This document shows, piece after piece, positions 8,634 to 17,341 of a stretch of DNA of 64,000 nucleotides. Position numbers and translations under genes: made by a program. The stretch's first letter is position 1. The number at the start of each line of letters is the position of its first letter. The stretch covers positions 1 to 64,000 of the forward strand of contig NZ_CP085158.1 of the NCBI RefSeq assembly GCF_022788695.1, read 5' to 3'. The notes below the pieces were generated by a model that ran no database searches, was not told the origin of the DNA, and was given only the letters and a program-made list of their open reading frames with translations. The DNA is from Pseudosulfitobacter sp. DSM 107133. GTDB lineage: Bacteria > Pseudomonadota > Alphaproteobacteria > Rhodobacterales > Rhodobacteraceae.

Positions 8634-9227
8634 ATGGCTATTCTCAAGTTCTCTGCCTCCGCAGTTGCGGCGCAGATCGCCCATGCGCGTGCCTGCAAAA
8701 CCTTCCTGCCCAACTGGAACGGGCCCGTGGACAGGCCGGCCCTGATCCTCATCGTCGGCAATGGTGTGCATCTGCGCTCGAACGGCATCGATGGCACGAC
8801 CACCCGCATCGTCACCACCGAACAGGCCGATCCCTCCTTTGCTTTCGCCGACGGCATGAACCCGTTTCGCGACACTGACTGGATGGCGCAGCGCCGCATG
8901 GCGTTTCGCGATCTGACCGGCCAGTTCTACACCGACATCCTCGACGATGTGCAGGTACTCATCGACCGGGGGCAGGGGGCCATCCGCCTCGCCACCGATG
9001 GCCACAGCATCCGCGTCTTCGTGCGCCGCGCCTCGGACTATCTCATCGGCGGGACCTACGAGGTGCCCTCGGGCCTCGGCGGCACCTTCCGGGTCATTCT
9101 CAAGGATGCCTGCGACACCTTCGCGATCGTGCAGAACTGCGGCAATTGCGAGGATTTCGACGCCATGCAGCCCTACCGCGTGCCTCTCGATGCGCTGATG
9201 GAACTCGATGATCGGAGGGCGGCATAG
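8634..9227 (+). CDS. Hypothetical plasmid protein (197 aa)
   Basis: The start is placed at ATG 8634 (MAILKFSASAVAAQ), not at the upstream in-frame ATG 8496, which would overlap the previous gene and the 8570-8601 hairpin. No family is recognised. The sequence is soluble and mixed alpha/beta, with a conserved-looking block YLIGGTYEVPSGLGGTFRV and a C-x2-C pair (NCGNCEDF, about residue 176). It is coupled to the following gene by a one-base overlap (TAGTG), so the two products probably act together. Confidence 0.7.
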   Translation: MAILKFSASAVAAQIAHARACKTFLPNWNGPVDRPALILIVGNGVHLRSNGIDGTTTRIVTTEQADPSFAFADGMNPFRDTDWMAQRRMAFRDLTGQFYTDILDDVQVLIDRGQGAIRLATDGHSIRVFVRRASDYLIGGTYEVPSGLGGTFRVILKDACDTFAIVQNCGNCEDFDAMQPYRVPLDALMELDDRRAA

Positions 9228-9880
9228 TGGGATGGCTTTTCTACACCGACCGCCGTATCAAATCCTACGCGGATGAGAAGGCGGAAATTACACGGCTCTG
9301 CACCTTCGAGGGCGACACGCGCAAAACTGAACTGGTCAAGGCCTGCAAGGTCGCCTCCACCTGGTATGCGGCGGCAAGGGTCACCAATCTCGACGGCACC
9401 GCTGTCGAAGACGCGACCTATATGACCGATGCGGATGGCTCCATCACGTTCGGGGCTGTCTTCCTCACCCGATACGATGACGGCTGCTGGGGCTACAAGG
9501 ACATGGAGGAAAGCGCGGGACCGGTCGAACCCCGCGCGCCACTGAGCCTATTGGCCCTGCTGTCCGAGCTGAAAGACCCAGACAGCTATGCTCATGCCTG
9601 GCGCCAGCGCTGCCAGGACTGGGCTGCGATCCCGGACTACGAGGAAGGCGACAAGATCAAGCTCGCAGCACCTGTGACGCTCACCGATGGCAGTACCTGC
9701 CAGATTGTCACCGCGACCCACTACAGGCGCGGGAGGCAAAAGCGCCGCTGCTACCGCATCGAGGAAACTGGTGGGCTCGTACGCCTGTCGAAGGCCTCGC
9801 TTGCGGGCTCGGAGCTGCTCAGCTCCGCGAAAGGTGCGGCTAGCCCGGTGCTGGCGGAGTTCCTGGCGGGGCGAAATTAG
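9227..9880 (+). CDS. DUF6927-like hypothetical protein
   Basis: The 217-aa frame starts with GTG at 9227, overlapping the preceding stop by one base. The N-terminus MGWLFYTDRRI and the block SITFGAVFLTRYDDGCWGYKDMEES match a plasmid protein family I recall as DUF6927. The C-terminal third is basic (RRGRQKRRCYRIEE) and could contact nucleic acid, but this is inference. The function is unknown. Confidence 0.7.
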   Translation: MGWLFYTDRRIKSYADEKAEITRLCTFEGDTRKTELVKACKVASTWYAAARVTNLDGTAVEDATYMTDADGSITFGAVFLTRYDDGCWGYKDMEESAGPVEPRAPLSLLALLSELKDPDSYAHAWRQRCQDWAAIPDYEEGDKIKLAAPVTLTDGSTCQIVTATHYRRGRQKRRCYRIEETGGLVRLSKASLAGSELLSSAKGAASPVLAEFLAGRN

Positions 9881-9937
9881 GTCCTGCGCCGGACGGTTCA
9901 TCGACCTGCCCGGCGACAGCAGATGCTGCGGCTTGTC

Positions 9938-9966
9938 TTGACAAGGCAATGCAAATGCATTACCTA
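9938..9966 (+). promoter_or_regulatory. prlF-yhaV promoter with operator in the spacer
   Basis: A perfect -35 TTGACA (9938-9943) lies 17 bp from TACCTA (9961-9966). The perfect inverted repeat AATGCA-AA-TGCATT (9948-9961) fills the spacer. A repressor bound there would block RNA polymerase, which fits autoregulation by an AbrB-fold antitoxin. RBS AGGAGA precedes the ATG at 10005. Confidence 0.65.
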
Positions 9967-10004
9967 TCGCGGGCAGCAAAGAACCTTTTCTTCAGGAGAC
10001 TGCC

Positions 10005-10331
10005 ATGACAGCCCTCGCACAAGATGTCTCGAAACTCACGGATCGGTATCAGACGACCGTGCCGGCGGGTGTGCGCAAACAGCTCAAGCTGGGCAAGGGC
10101 GACCAGATTCGCTACTGCACCGAGCCGAGTGGCAGGGTCTATATCGAGCCCGTGCGCAGCGACGAGGAAGATCCCGTGCTCGGAGCCTTTCTCGATTTTG
10201 TCGAGGCCGATATCAAGGCGCATCCGGACCGCATTCGGGCGTTCGATGGGGCTTTGCATGACCGTCTGGCAGCACTGGTCGGAGACGTTGACGTCGATCT
10301 CGATGCGCCGCTATCGCTCGAGGATGAATGA
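10005..10331 (+). CDS. prlF: PrlF-type antitoxin (AbrB fold)
   Basis: This is a 108-aa antitoxin of the PrlF/SohA class. An N-terminal swapped-hairpin AbrB/SpoVT DNA-binding motif (LTDRYQTTVPAGVRKQLKLGKGDQIRY, about residues 11-37) is followed by an acidic C-terminal region (DVDVDLDAPLSLEDE) that would wrap and neutralise the toxin. It should bind its own promoter at 9948-9961. Its stop overlaps the toxin start by four bases (ATGA), the usual TA coupling. Confidence 0.9.
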   Translation: MTALAQDVSKLTDRYQTTVPAGVRKQLKLGKGDQIRYCTEPSGRVYIEPVRSDEEDPVLGAFLDFVEADIKAHPDRIRAFDGALHDRLAALVGDVDVDLDAPLSLEDE

Positions 10332-10846
10332 GCGGCGATAGCGTGCCCGCCCAAGCGCCCCTTGTCGTAAACGGATGGTCGATTTATGCGCATCCGCTCT
10401 TTCTGGATCAGTTCGAAGGGCTGATTGAAGTGGTCGAGGCGCGTAAGGCACGCGATCCTAAGACCTGGCGCAAGAAAAACCCGACGAAACGGCTGGCCGC
10501 CATCTTCAAGCTGGTCACCGAGGCCATACCGGCAGATCCGGGTGCCGCCGCCTTCCGGCAAGGCGGCACACTCGGCGATCACCGCAAGCACTGGTTCCGG
10601 GCGAAATTCTTCCAGCAGTATCGGCTGTTCTATCGGTTCAACAGCGATGCGAAGGTCATCGTGGTGGCCTGGGTGAACGACGACAAGACCCTGCGCGCCT
10701 ACGGCAGCAAGACGGATGCCTATGCGACGTTCAAAGGGATGTTGGAAGATAGCAATCCACCTGACAATTTCGACGTGCTCTTGAAAGAAGCTGCAGCGGC
10801 GGGCAAGCGGTTCGAAACTTCCCTTGAAGCGGTGCCCGATCGGTAA
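10328..10846 (+). CDS. yhaV: YhaV-family toxin (RelE-like ribonuclease)
   Basis: This 172-aa protein matches YhaV toxins, ribosome-associated mRNA interferases of the RelE superfamily. Recognisable segments are GWSIYAHPLFLDQFEGLI near the N-terminus, the basic block KTWRKKNPTKRLAAIFKL (about 48-66), HRKHWFRAKFFQQYRLFYRF (about 87-106) and VVAWVNDDKTLRAYGSKTDAY (about 113-134). The length is normal and the frame is intact. It stabilises the plasmid with PrlF. Confidence 0.92.
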   Translation: MSGDSVPAQAPLVVNGWSIYAHPLFLDQFEGLIEVVEARKARDPKTWRKKNPTKRLAAIFKLVTEAIPADPGAAAFRQGGTLGDHRKHWFRAKFFQQYRLFYRFNSDAKVIVVAWVNDDKTLRAYGSKTDAYATFKGMLEDSNPPDNFDVLLKEAAAAGKRFETSLEAVPDR

Positions 10847-11137
10847 GTGCGGTCGAATGCCAGAGGGGGGTAGGTCACTTACATTTAGGCTGTCTATAAG
10901 GGGGGGTCTTCGTTACAATCTCCCGTCACCTTTGAGCCGAGTGAAATGGGCGATATTGGTGTGCAAGATGGCTGGTACGATGAAATTCTCAGAAGTCCCA
11001 CCATATCCGTACACCTGCCGTTCGCTGCGTCGTGTACGAACTGGTAAGATGCGGACAAAGGGTGCATTCGCTGCGGATGCGCAGATGGCTGCTTCAGGTT
11101 TGGCGCACCGATAGGACATTGCAGCAGGTCGCGCCGG

Positions 11138-11488
11138 TTAGTCCGTATAGCTTTGGCAGGCATCAACTCCGTTGGCTGTCGAGGCAAGTAGCTGATCTGC
11201 ATCACGGATGAGATCGGCGACCCGCCTGTCCGCCAGACGATACCGAACGAAGCGGCCTTTGCTGCGGCGACTGACCAGCCCGCATTCCAGCAGACAGCGC
11301 AGATGGTTCGAGACGTTGGGCTGACCCAAACCCGTATGCCCGACGATTTCCTGCACGTTGCGTTCGTCCGACACCAGCGCATCGAGGATCGTCAGACGGC
11401 TGGGATCGCTTAGGCCCCGGAAGAGCTTTGCCCGCAGTTCCAGTGTATCGGGTGCCGAAAGATCGTCTTGAATGTTTTGCGCTGTCAT
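11138..11488 (-). CDS. CmtR-like ArsR/SmtB metal sensor
   Basis: This is a 116-aa winged-helix ArsR/SmtB repressor. The start is set at MTAQNIQDDL (ATG at 11488), which has an AT-rich leader; longer frames run into the divergent gene. The recognition helix lies near NVSNHLRCLLECGLVSRR. Cys65 and Cys69 (CLLEC) plus Cys111 near the C-terminus match the three-cysteine site of CmtR, which senses Cd(II)/Pb(II). It lies divergent from the metal exporter at 11552 with a candidate operator between, so it probably represses that gene and itself. Metal specificity is inference. Confidence 0.85.
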   Translation of the reverse strand: MTAQNIQDDLSAPDTLELRAKLFRGLSDPSRLTILDALVSDERNVQEIVGHTGLGQPNVSNHLRCLLECGLVSRRSKGRFVRYRLADRRVADLIRDADQLLASTANGVDACQSYTD

Positions 11489-11505
11489 ATCATTATCCAC
11501 TGATA
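11488..11505. promoter_or_regulatory. Candidate ArsR-family operator
   Basis: The inverted repeat TATCA (11488-11492) and TGATA (11501-11505), with an 8-bp spacer, overlaps the start of the sensor gene and lies about 50 bp upstream of the divergent exporter. The layout suits shared repression of both genes. The assignment is by position and symmetry only. Confidence 0.5.
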
Positions 11506-11551
11506 CGTTAGCAGCGTACCTTTTCGCCCGCCACCACAAAAAGGATCGCAC

Positions 11552-12403
11552 ATGAGCCAGCCCGATAACAGCAAGTTGGCGACAGCCTCCTCCCCGATCC
11601 GAATGCGGGTGCAAGGCATGGACTGCGCGAAAGATGCCGCCGAGATCGAGCGCGCGGCCCGGTCTGCGGGCGTGGCCGAAGGCGACGTGAAAGTGTCCGC
11701 CGCCACCCACATCATGACATTGCGGATCGCGGACGGCGATCTGCCGAAAGTGCGGCCCGCGCTCGACGCGACCGGCTACGGTTTCGAGAAGATCGAGGAC
11801 GGCGATACATCGTCCGATCCGGCCTACAAGGACCCGAGCTATCGCCGCGCGCTCTGGATCGTGGTCGCGCTCAATCTCGGATACGGCGTGGTCGAAATGT
11901 TCGGCGGGTTCCTGTCCGGTTCGCAGGCGCTGAAGGCAGACGCGCTCGATTTTCTGGGCGATGGTGCGATCACGTTTCTGGGCCTGCTCGCCATCGGCTG
12001 GAGCCTGACATGGCGGGCGCGGTCGGCGATGATCCAAGGCGTGTTTCTGGGCCTTCTGGGCCTTGGCGTTGTCGGCAGCACGCTCTGGCGTGTCCTCAAC
12101 CAGACCACGCCAGAAGCCGGGTTGATGGGAGCCTTCGCGGTAGGTGCGCTGATCGTAAACATCCTCGCGGTGCTGCCGCTGCTAAAGCACCGCAAGGGTG
12201 ATGCCAATATGCGAGCCGTCTGGCTGTTCTCTCGCAACGACGCCATCGGCAACCTCGCCGTGGTCATCGCCGCCGGGCTGGTCGCGTGGCTTGGCAGTGC
12301 ATGGCCCGACCTGATCGTCGCGTTCGCGATCGCGGGGCTTTTCCTGCATTCGTCGTGGATGATCATCCGCGATGCCCGGAGTGACTTGGTGGAAGCTGAC
12401 TAA
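11552..12403 (+). CDS. Cation diffusion facilitator with N-terminal HMA domain
   Basis: The 283-aa product has an N-terminal heavy-metal-associated domain (about residues 15-80) fused to a six-helix CDF exporter (about 94-280). The HMA loop reads GMDCAKDAAEIE, so only the first cysteine (Cys25) of the usual CxxC remains. In the transport site the canonical ADxxHxxxD of TM2 is ADALDFLGD, and TM5 has FSRNDAIGN in place of HxxxD. This variant is found in a subset of CDF-like cation transporters. It probably exports a divalent metal (Zn, Cd, Pb or Co) from the cytoplasm, controlled by the divergent CmtR-like sensor. The substrate is not determinable here. Confidence 0.88.
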   Translation: MSQPDNSKLATASSPIRMRVQGMDCAKDAAEIERAARSAGVAEGDVKVSAATHIMTLRIADGDLPKVRPALDATGYGFEKIEDGDTSSDPAYKDPSYRRALWIVVALNLGYGVVEMFGGFLSGSQALKADALDFLGDGAITFLGLLAIGWSLTWRARSAMIQGVFLGLLGLGVVGSTLWRVLNQTTPEAGLMGAFAVGALIVNILAVLPLLKHRKGDANMRAVWLFSRNDAIGNLAVVIAAGLVAWLGSAWPDLIVAFAIAGLFLHSSWMIIRDARSDLVEAD

Positions 12404-12686
12404 CTCCATCATGGTGCGACGCGCCGGACGAAAGCCGACATTCGCGCGCCCCGCAGCATCGGTGAGTCTGGGCTCCTAGCGGTCGATCGCCGCGCGCTGC
12501 CTCAATGTCGGCTCTATTGATCAACAAGTTCGGCGGTTTTGCTGCGTGGCTTTCTCTTTGTTGCTGAGGAAGGCGGACCGCGTTGACGGCCCGCCCTTGT
12601 TAATAGCTTTCGGGCCCGTCACCCTGAAAAGCAAAAGCGGGCTTTTTGTCCTTTGGAACTCAGACCCAGATCCAAAGGAAATCCCC

Positions 12687-14858
12687 ATGACCAAGCCCAA
12701 ACCGGCAAATCCGGCTCTCTCAATCTCCGACGCTAACCTCGCCTCTGCGCTGGCGCAGATCGGCACGGAGATCGATCACCAGCCCCTGCGCAGCTCAGCG
12801 CTGGCGCGCATTATGCGCGAGACGTTTCATGGCAGCGATGCCGGCGGTGCCTGGGACTGGCGCATGGCATATGACCTGATGCAAGCCGCTGCCGTCCAAA
12901 TGCTGCTGCGTGGGAACAGCGAGGCAGGTGACATCGCCGCTGCAAAGCTGCTTGCCTCACGGCTGCTGACGGAAATGCGCCGGTCAGAGCAGCAGATCCG
13001 GCTGCAGCAGTTTTCCACGCCGTTGCCTTTCGCGGCAATGGTCGTGCGGGCGGCAGCCATTCGCAAGGGCGAGACTGTGCTGGAGCCCTCGGCTGGCACC
13101 GGTGCCCTAGCCGCTTTCGCCGCCCAGGCCGGTGCCGCGCTTATTCTCAACGAGATCGACCCCTTTCGCCAGCGCCTCCTGCGCGCGGTTTTCGGCGGCG
13201 AGGTGACGGGCCATGACGGCGAGCATATCGATGATCTGCTGCAGACGCCGGTTCTACCCGACGTCGTGGTGATGAACCCGCCCTTCGCCTCCTCGGTCGA
13301 TCGCTCCCGAGACAAGCACATCGCCGCCAAGCATCTCATCGCTGCTGCAAAGCGCCTGGCACCCGGCGGGCGGCTTGTGGCGATCATGCCGCCGGGATTC
13401 ACGCCCGAGCGCGATGCCGCGCATTGGTCCCGCGCCTGCGGTCTCCTGACGCCGAGATTGGCGCTGACGATGCCGGGGCAGGTCTACCGCAAGCTTGGCA
13501 CCTCTGTCGAAACCCAGCTGATGATCTTCGACAAGGTGCAGGAGGGCGGCGAGATGATCCGCGCCATTGTGTGCGATCTGGATGAGGCCCTTCTTTTTGT
13601 CGACGTCGTGGCCGCGACCCGGACCGAGAGTCGCCCCGTACAACAGGCGGCGGTGATCCCTCACGGGCCGCCGACCGTTCCATCATCTGCCCCGCGCAAG
13701 ACCGCCGCTTCGCCTGTTGCCGCCTCCAAACCCCGGGCCAATGCCGTCCGTCCGCTCAGCTTCACAAGCTTTGAGACCCCGCGCGACAACACGCCGATCT
13801 CGGACATCTATGCGCGCTACCGGCCGCAGCGGATCGAGATTGCGGGTGCGCAGGAACATCCCACGCCGCTCGTTGAAAGCATCGCCATGGCCTCGGTTGC
13901 CCCGCCCATGCCCTCAAACATGGGCAGTGATGACTTGCGGCTGCCCGCACGGTTGATCGGGGAGGGACATCTCTCCGAGGCGCAGCTGGAAACCATCATC
14001 ATGGCGCATGATGCCCATGGGCGCGATCTGCCCGGTCGGTTTACCATCGATGACGACCAGACCAAGCTGACGCGCGCCGATGATGACCCGGATGCACGTG
14101 CCTATCGCCTTGGCTATTTCCTCGGCGACGGCACCGGTTGCGGCAAGGGCCGCGAATGCGCGGGGCTCATTCTCGTGAACTGGCTTTCCGGGCGCAGGAA
14201 GGCGATCTGGGTCTCCAAATCCGCTACGCTCATCGAGGACGCCATCCGCGACTGGACCGATCTCGGCGGCTCGCCAGCCGACATCCAGCCGCTTTCCAAA
14301 TGGAAATCGGACCAGCCGGTCCCGATGGGCGACGGTATCCTCTTCGTCACCTACGCCACGCTGCGGTCCGCGGGCAAATGCGGCACCACGCGACTGAGCC
14401 AGATCCTCGAATGGATGGGCGCGGAGTTCGAAGGCGTGCTGGCCTTTGATGAGGCCCATGCCATGCAGAACGCAGCAGGGTCCGAGCAGGGCAGGGGGGT
14501 CAAACCCTCCCAGCAGGGCCTTGCTGGCCTGCGGCTGCAACTGGCAGCACCCCGCGCCCGCGTCTTCTACATCTCGGCCACGGGTGCCACGAGCGTGCAC
14601 AATCTCGCCTATGCCGCGCGGCTGGGGCTCTGGGGGCAGGGCCCCGAATACCCCTTCCCAAGCCGCGAGAGTTTCGTTTCTGCGATGGAAGCCGGCGGCG
14701 TGGCTGCCATGGAGGTGGTCGCGCGTGATCTTAAGACGCTCGGCCTCTACACGGCGCGCGCCCTCAGCTTTGATGGCGTGGAGTATGACGTGCTCGAACA
14801 CGCGCTCACCCCGGCCCAGATCGAGATCTACGACGCATACGCGGGTGCGTTTCGGACG
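12687..14858 (+). pseudogene. Methyltransferase-helicase (strawberry-notch type), 5' half
   Basis: This is the first 724 codons of a giant DNA methyltransferase/helicase, cut by the RIT element. The start is set at ATG 12687 (MTKPKPANPALS) behind CCAAAGGAAATCCCC; an upstream in-frame ATG at 12546 lies in leader sequence. An N6-adenine MTase-like domain (about residues 110-290) shows EPSAGTGALAAFAA and VVMNPPFAS. The helicase N-domain follows, with Walker A GDGTGCGKGRE (about 477-487) and a DEAH box, AFDEAHAMQNA (about 588-598). The frame is intact up to ...AFRT and then reads into the element. Rejoined with 18714-20804 it gives 1420 aa, the usual size for this plasmid family. Confidence 0.9.
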
Positions 14859-14884
14859 TTATGCGCAGCTGCGCATAACGTCCG
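14853..14884. repeat. 32-bp perfect palindrome at the left RIT end
   Basis: A perfect palindrome is centred on CAGCTG. It runs from CGGACGTTATGCG to CGCATAACGTCCG. The outer six bases at its left are the CGGACG shared with the right junction, and its last six bases are the start of the 34-bp terminal inverted repeat. It has no full counterpart at the right end. Confidence 0.9.
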
Positions 14885-14912
14885 TAATCGCGAGGACGCG
14901 ATAATGCGAAGG
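14879..14912. repeat. Left terminal inverted repeat of RIT element
   Basis: This 34-bp repeat starts CGTCCGTAATCGCGAGG and ends GATAATGCGAAGG. It is the exact reverse complement of 18680-18713. Confidence 0.92.
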
Positions 14913-14984
14913 AACGCGGCGCCATCGCTATTGTTCGGGGATTTGAGGGCTACGTCCTTCACATTATCTCTCCTTGGTTTGGGG

Positions 14985-15989
14985 TCAGAGGGTATCGAGC
15001 CAGGCGAGCAGGTCCGCGTCACGTTTCCATCGCGCGGGTCGATTTCCTGCTGTCGGAACGCCGACCTGTTCGAGCGCCTTTCGCTTGGTTTCGAGATTGG
15101 CCTGGGCGTAGTGGTTGGTCGTGTCGAGACTGACATGTCCCAGCCAGCTTCGGATGACGGTGATGTCGACGCCCGCCGCGACGAGGTGGACGGCCGTTGC
15201 GTGTCGGAAGCTGTGCGGCGTCACATGCTTCGAACGAAGCGTGGGTGTCGTTTTCGCCGCCGCCGCGACGTAGGCCGCCAGCTTGTACCGCACGCCCGAG
15301 GCTCCCAGTGGTTCGCCGTAGCGATTGACGAAGATGCGCTCATCGGGTGCGCGCGGCTGCCGCTCCAGCAGTTTCTTCAGCAACGTCACAGTTTCCGGCC
15401 AGAGCGGGCAGATACGTTCCTTTCGGCCCTTTCCGTAAAGACGCACGCAATACGGTGCTTCGAACCGGATCGCCTTGGGACAGAGATCGAGCGCCTCTTG
15501 GATGCGTGCACCACTATTATAGAGCAGCGACAGCAGCACATGGTCTCGCATCCCTTCGATCGTCGATCGGTTCGGCTGCGCGAGGATGGCCTCGACCTCT
15601 CCCGGTTCAAGGTAGCAGGGTGCGGCAGAGGGTTTGCGCTTGAGCGGGATCGTGAGGACCTCGGCGCATTGGGCGACATATTCGGGGCTCTTGTCCGCCA
15701 CGAAGCTGAAGAAGCTGCGGATCGCGGCAAGCCGACAGTTGCGCGTGCCGATCGTGCCCTTGCGACCATGCTCAGCATGGTTGAGGAACGCGCGCACCTC
15801 GCTGGCGGAGACGTCCGCCAGGGTGACCCGTGCGACACCAACGCCGTTTCGCTCCGCGACGAACCGGAGCAACAGCCGCCAAGTGTCCCGATAGGACTTG
15901 ATGGTATGGATCGAGGCGCTGCGCTGTTCTGCCAGCCATTCCTGGAAGAAGGCCCGCAACAATTCGGGGAACGGATTGGCCGATTTCAC
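14985..15989 (-). CDS. RIT tyrosine recombinase C
   Basis: This is a 334-aa tyrosine recombinase, third gene of the trio. The start is set at GTG 15989 (VKSANPFPELL), which overlaps the stop of recombinase B by GTGA; a longer upstream frame would lie inside B. An N-terminal SAM-like core-binding domain (about 5-95) precedes the catalytic domain with Arg in NSGARIQEALDL, HSFRHATAVHL (H-x2-R), the LGH motif and Tyr in TNHYAQANL. All catalytic residues are present. It presumably acts together with A and B in element movement. Confidence 0.92.
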   Translation of the reverse strand: MKSANPFPELLRAFFQEWLAEQRSASIHTIKSYRDTWRLLLRFVAERNGVGVARVTLADVSASEVRAFLNHAEHGRKGTIGTRNCRLAAIRSFFSFVADKSPEYVAQCAEVLTIPLKRKPSAAPCYLEPGEVEAILAQPNRSTIEGMRDHVLLSLLYNSGARIQEALDLCPKAIRFEAPYCVRLYGKGRKERICPLWPETVTLLKKLLERQPRAPDERIFVNRYGEPLGASGVRYKLAAYVAAAAKTTPTLRSKHVTPHSFRHATAVHLVAAGVDITVIRSWLGHVSLDTTNHYAQANLETKRKALEQVGVPTAGNRPARWKRDADLLAWLDTL

Positions 15990-17341
15990 GACAGTGCCTC
16001 CCCGTTGAGGCAGGGGGCGCCGACGGCGCGGAACCGCTCGCTGGCTTCCTGCAGCAGATCCTGCGTGACGGTGATGTAGACCAGCGTGGAGTTGATGTCC
16101 CGGTGACCCAGATAGGTCGAGAGGAAGTGCAGCCGGTCCTGCGGGTTGATGCCGATCCGGTACCATTGAAGGATCCGGTTCACGACCATCGAATGCCGCA
16201 GGTCATGCACACGCGGCCCCGTCCGCCCGGAGGGCGGCTTGAACCCGGCGCGGCGCATGACGTTGGTGATCATCGTGGTGACCGTCTCCGGGGTGTGATG
16301 CCCCTTGAAGTGGTTCTGCCAGAACAGCCCCGATTGCGGGTCCTGCGGAGCGCCAGCGCGCTGCCGCGCATCGAGATAGATGCGTAATTCGGTCATGACG
16401 CTGCCCGACAGCGGCAGGATCCTGGTCTTGTAGAACTTCGTTTCCCGGATCGTGATCGTGCCGGATCGAAGGTCGACGTCGCCCAGATCGAGCCGCGCAA
16501 TCTCACTACGTCGAAGCCCGGCGCAATAGGCCAGCAGGATCATGGTGTAGAGGGTCTTCGGCCGCAGCGGGGCATGCGGCGACGGATAGCGTCGGGCCAC
16601 ATCGAGCATGTGCCGGATGTCGACCGGGCTGAAGATATGCGGTCGCCGGTGCTCCCGCGCCACCTCTCGTTCCGGTCGCGGGTTGAAGCGTTTCGGCGGG
16701 ATGTTCGGATCGAGCCGGTGTCGCGCCTTTGTCAGGATGCGTCCCAGCTTCTGGCATTCCGCCGCGTGATTGCGGGTGGACTTGGCCGCCGCCCAATGGG
16801 ACAGCATCGTCTCGAGCGACTCGTCGGCCAGTTCCGGATGCGATTGCAGGAATCGGTCGAACCGCAGCAGCCAGTGAGCTTGCGCTTCGTATTGGTAGCC
16901 CCGGTTTCGCATCAGCGCGACATGGTCACGCATGACGCCGCCCAGAACGCTGCCGTAGGGCGCAGGCCGGTACAGCCCGGCGAGTGCCTCGTCGGGATTG
17001 GAGGAGGCAAGAGCCCGCCAGATCGGCTTGTTCTGTTTGATGTTGTGCTGCCTGCGAAGCTCTGCGACGGGATTGCCGGGGATCAACTCGTTCTGGACCA
17101 GATAGTCGAGGAAGCGGTCAACGATGCAGACTTGGTTCAACAGCGTCGACAATTTCCACCGCGTTGCCATTTCACCCAGCCAGTCCTCGAGCATCTGGCG
17201 ATCCACTGCTGAGTGCCGGCGCGCAACATCCTCGAAGCTGCGAAGGATAGACCGGTAAGTGTAGCTGCTTCTCTGTCCGAACCGGGACGTGCGGAGAAAG
17301 TCCTCGACAACGGTGTGATCGGGATCGTGCCAGGCGCTCAT
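15986..17341 (-). CDS. RIT tyrosine recombinase B
   Basis: This is a 451-aa tyrosine recombinase, middle gene of the trio, overlapping both neighbours by four bases. The N-terminal half is a long DNA-binding region. The catalytic half has YCAGLRRSEIARLDL (Arg), HDLRHSMVVN (H-x2-R), LGHRDINSTLVY (His and the nucleophilic Tyr). The frame is intact and the residues are complete. Tight coupling of the three genes implies fixed stoichiometry. Confidence 0.92.
   Translation of the reverse strand: MSAWHDPDHTVVEDFLRTSRFGQRSSYTYRSILRSFEDVARRHSAVDRQMLEDWLGEMATRWKLSTLLNQVCIVDRFLDYLVQNELIPGNPVAELRRQHNIKQNKPIWRALASSNPDEALAGLYRPAPYGSVLGGVMRDHVALMRNRGYQYEAQAHWLLRFDRFLQSHPELADESLETMLSHWAAAKSTRNHAAECQKLGRILTKARHRLDPNIPPKRFNPRPEREVAREHRRPHIFSPVDIRHMLDVARRYPSPHAPLRPKTLYTMILLAYCAGLRRSEIARLDLGDVDLRSGTITIRETKFYKTRILPLSGSVMTELRIYLDARQRAGAPQDPQSGLFWQNHFKGHHTPETVTTMITNVMRRAGFKPPSGRTGPRVHDLRHSMVVNRILQWYRIGINPQDRLHFLSTYLGHRDINSTLVYITVTQDLLQEASERFRAVGAPCLNGEALS

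Noticed and set aside
13914..14801. 295-codon minus-strand frame opposite the helicase
   Set aside because: It is a shadow of the helicase region containing Walker A and DEAH motifs on the plus strand.
14859..16079. Continuation of the methylase-helicase frame to 16079 as a 1177-aa protein
   Set aside because: Beyond 14858 the frame reads antisense through RIT recombinase C. The real continuation is at 18714.
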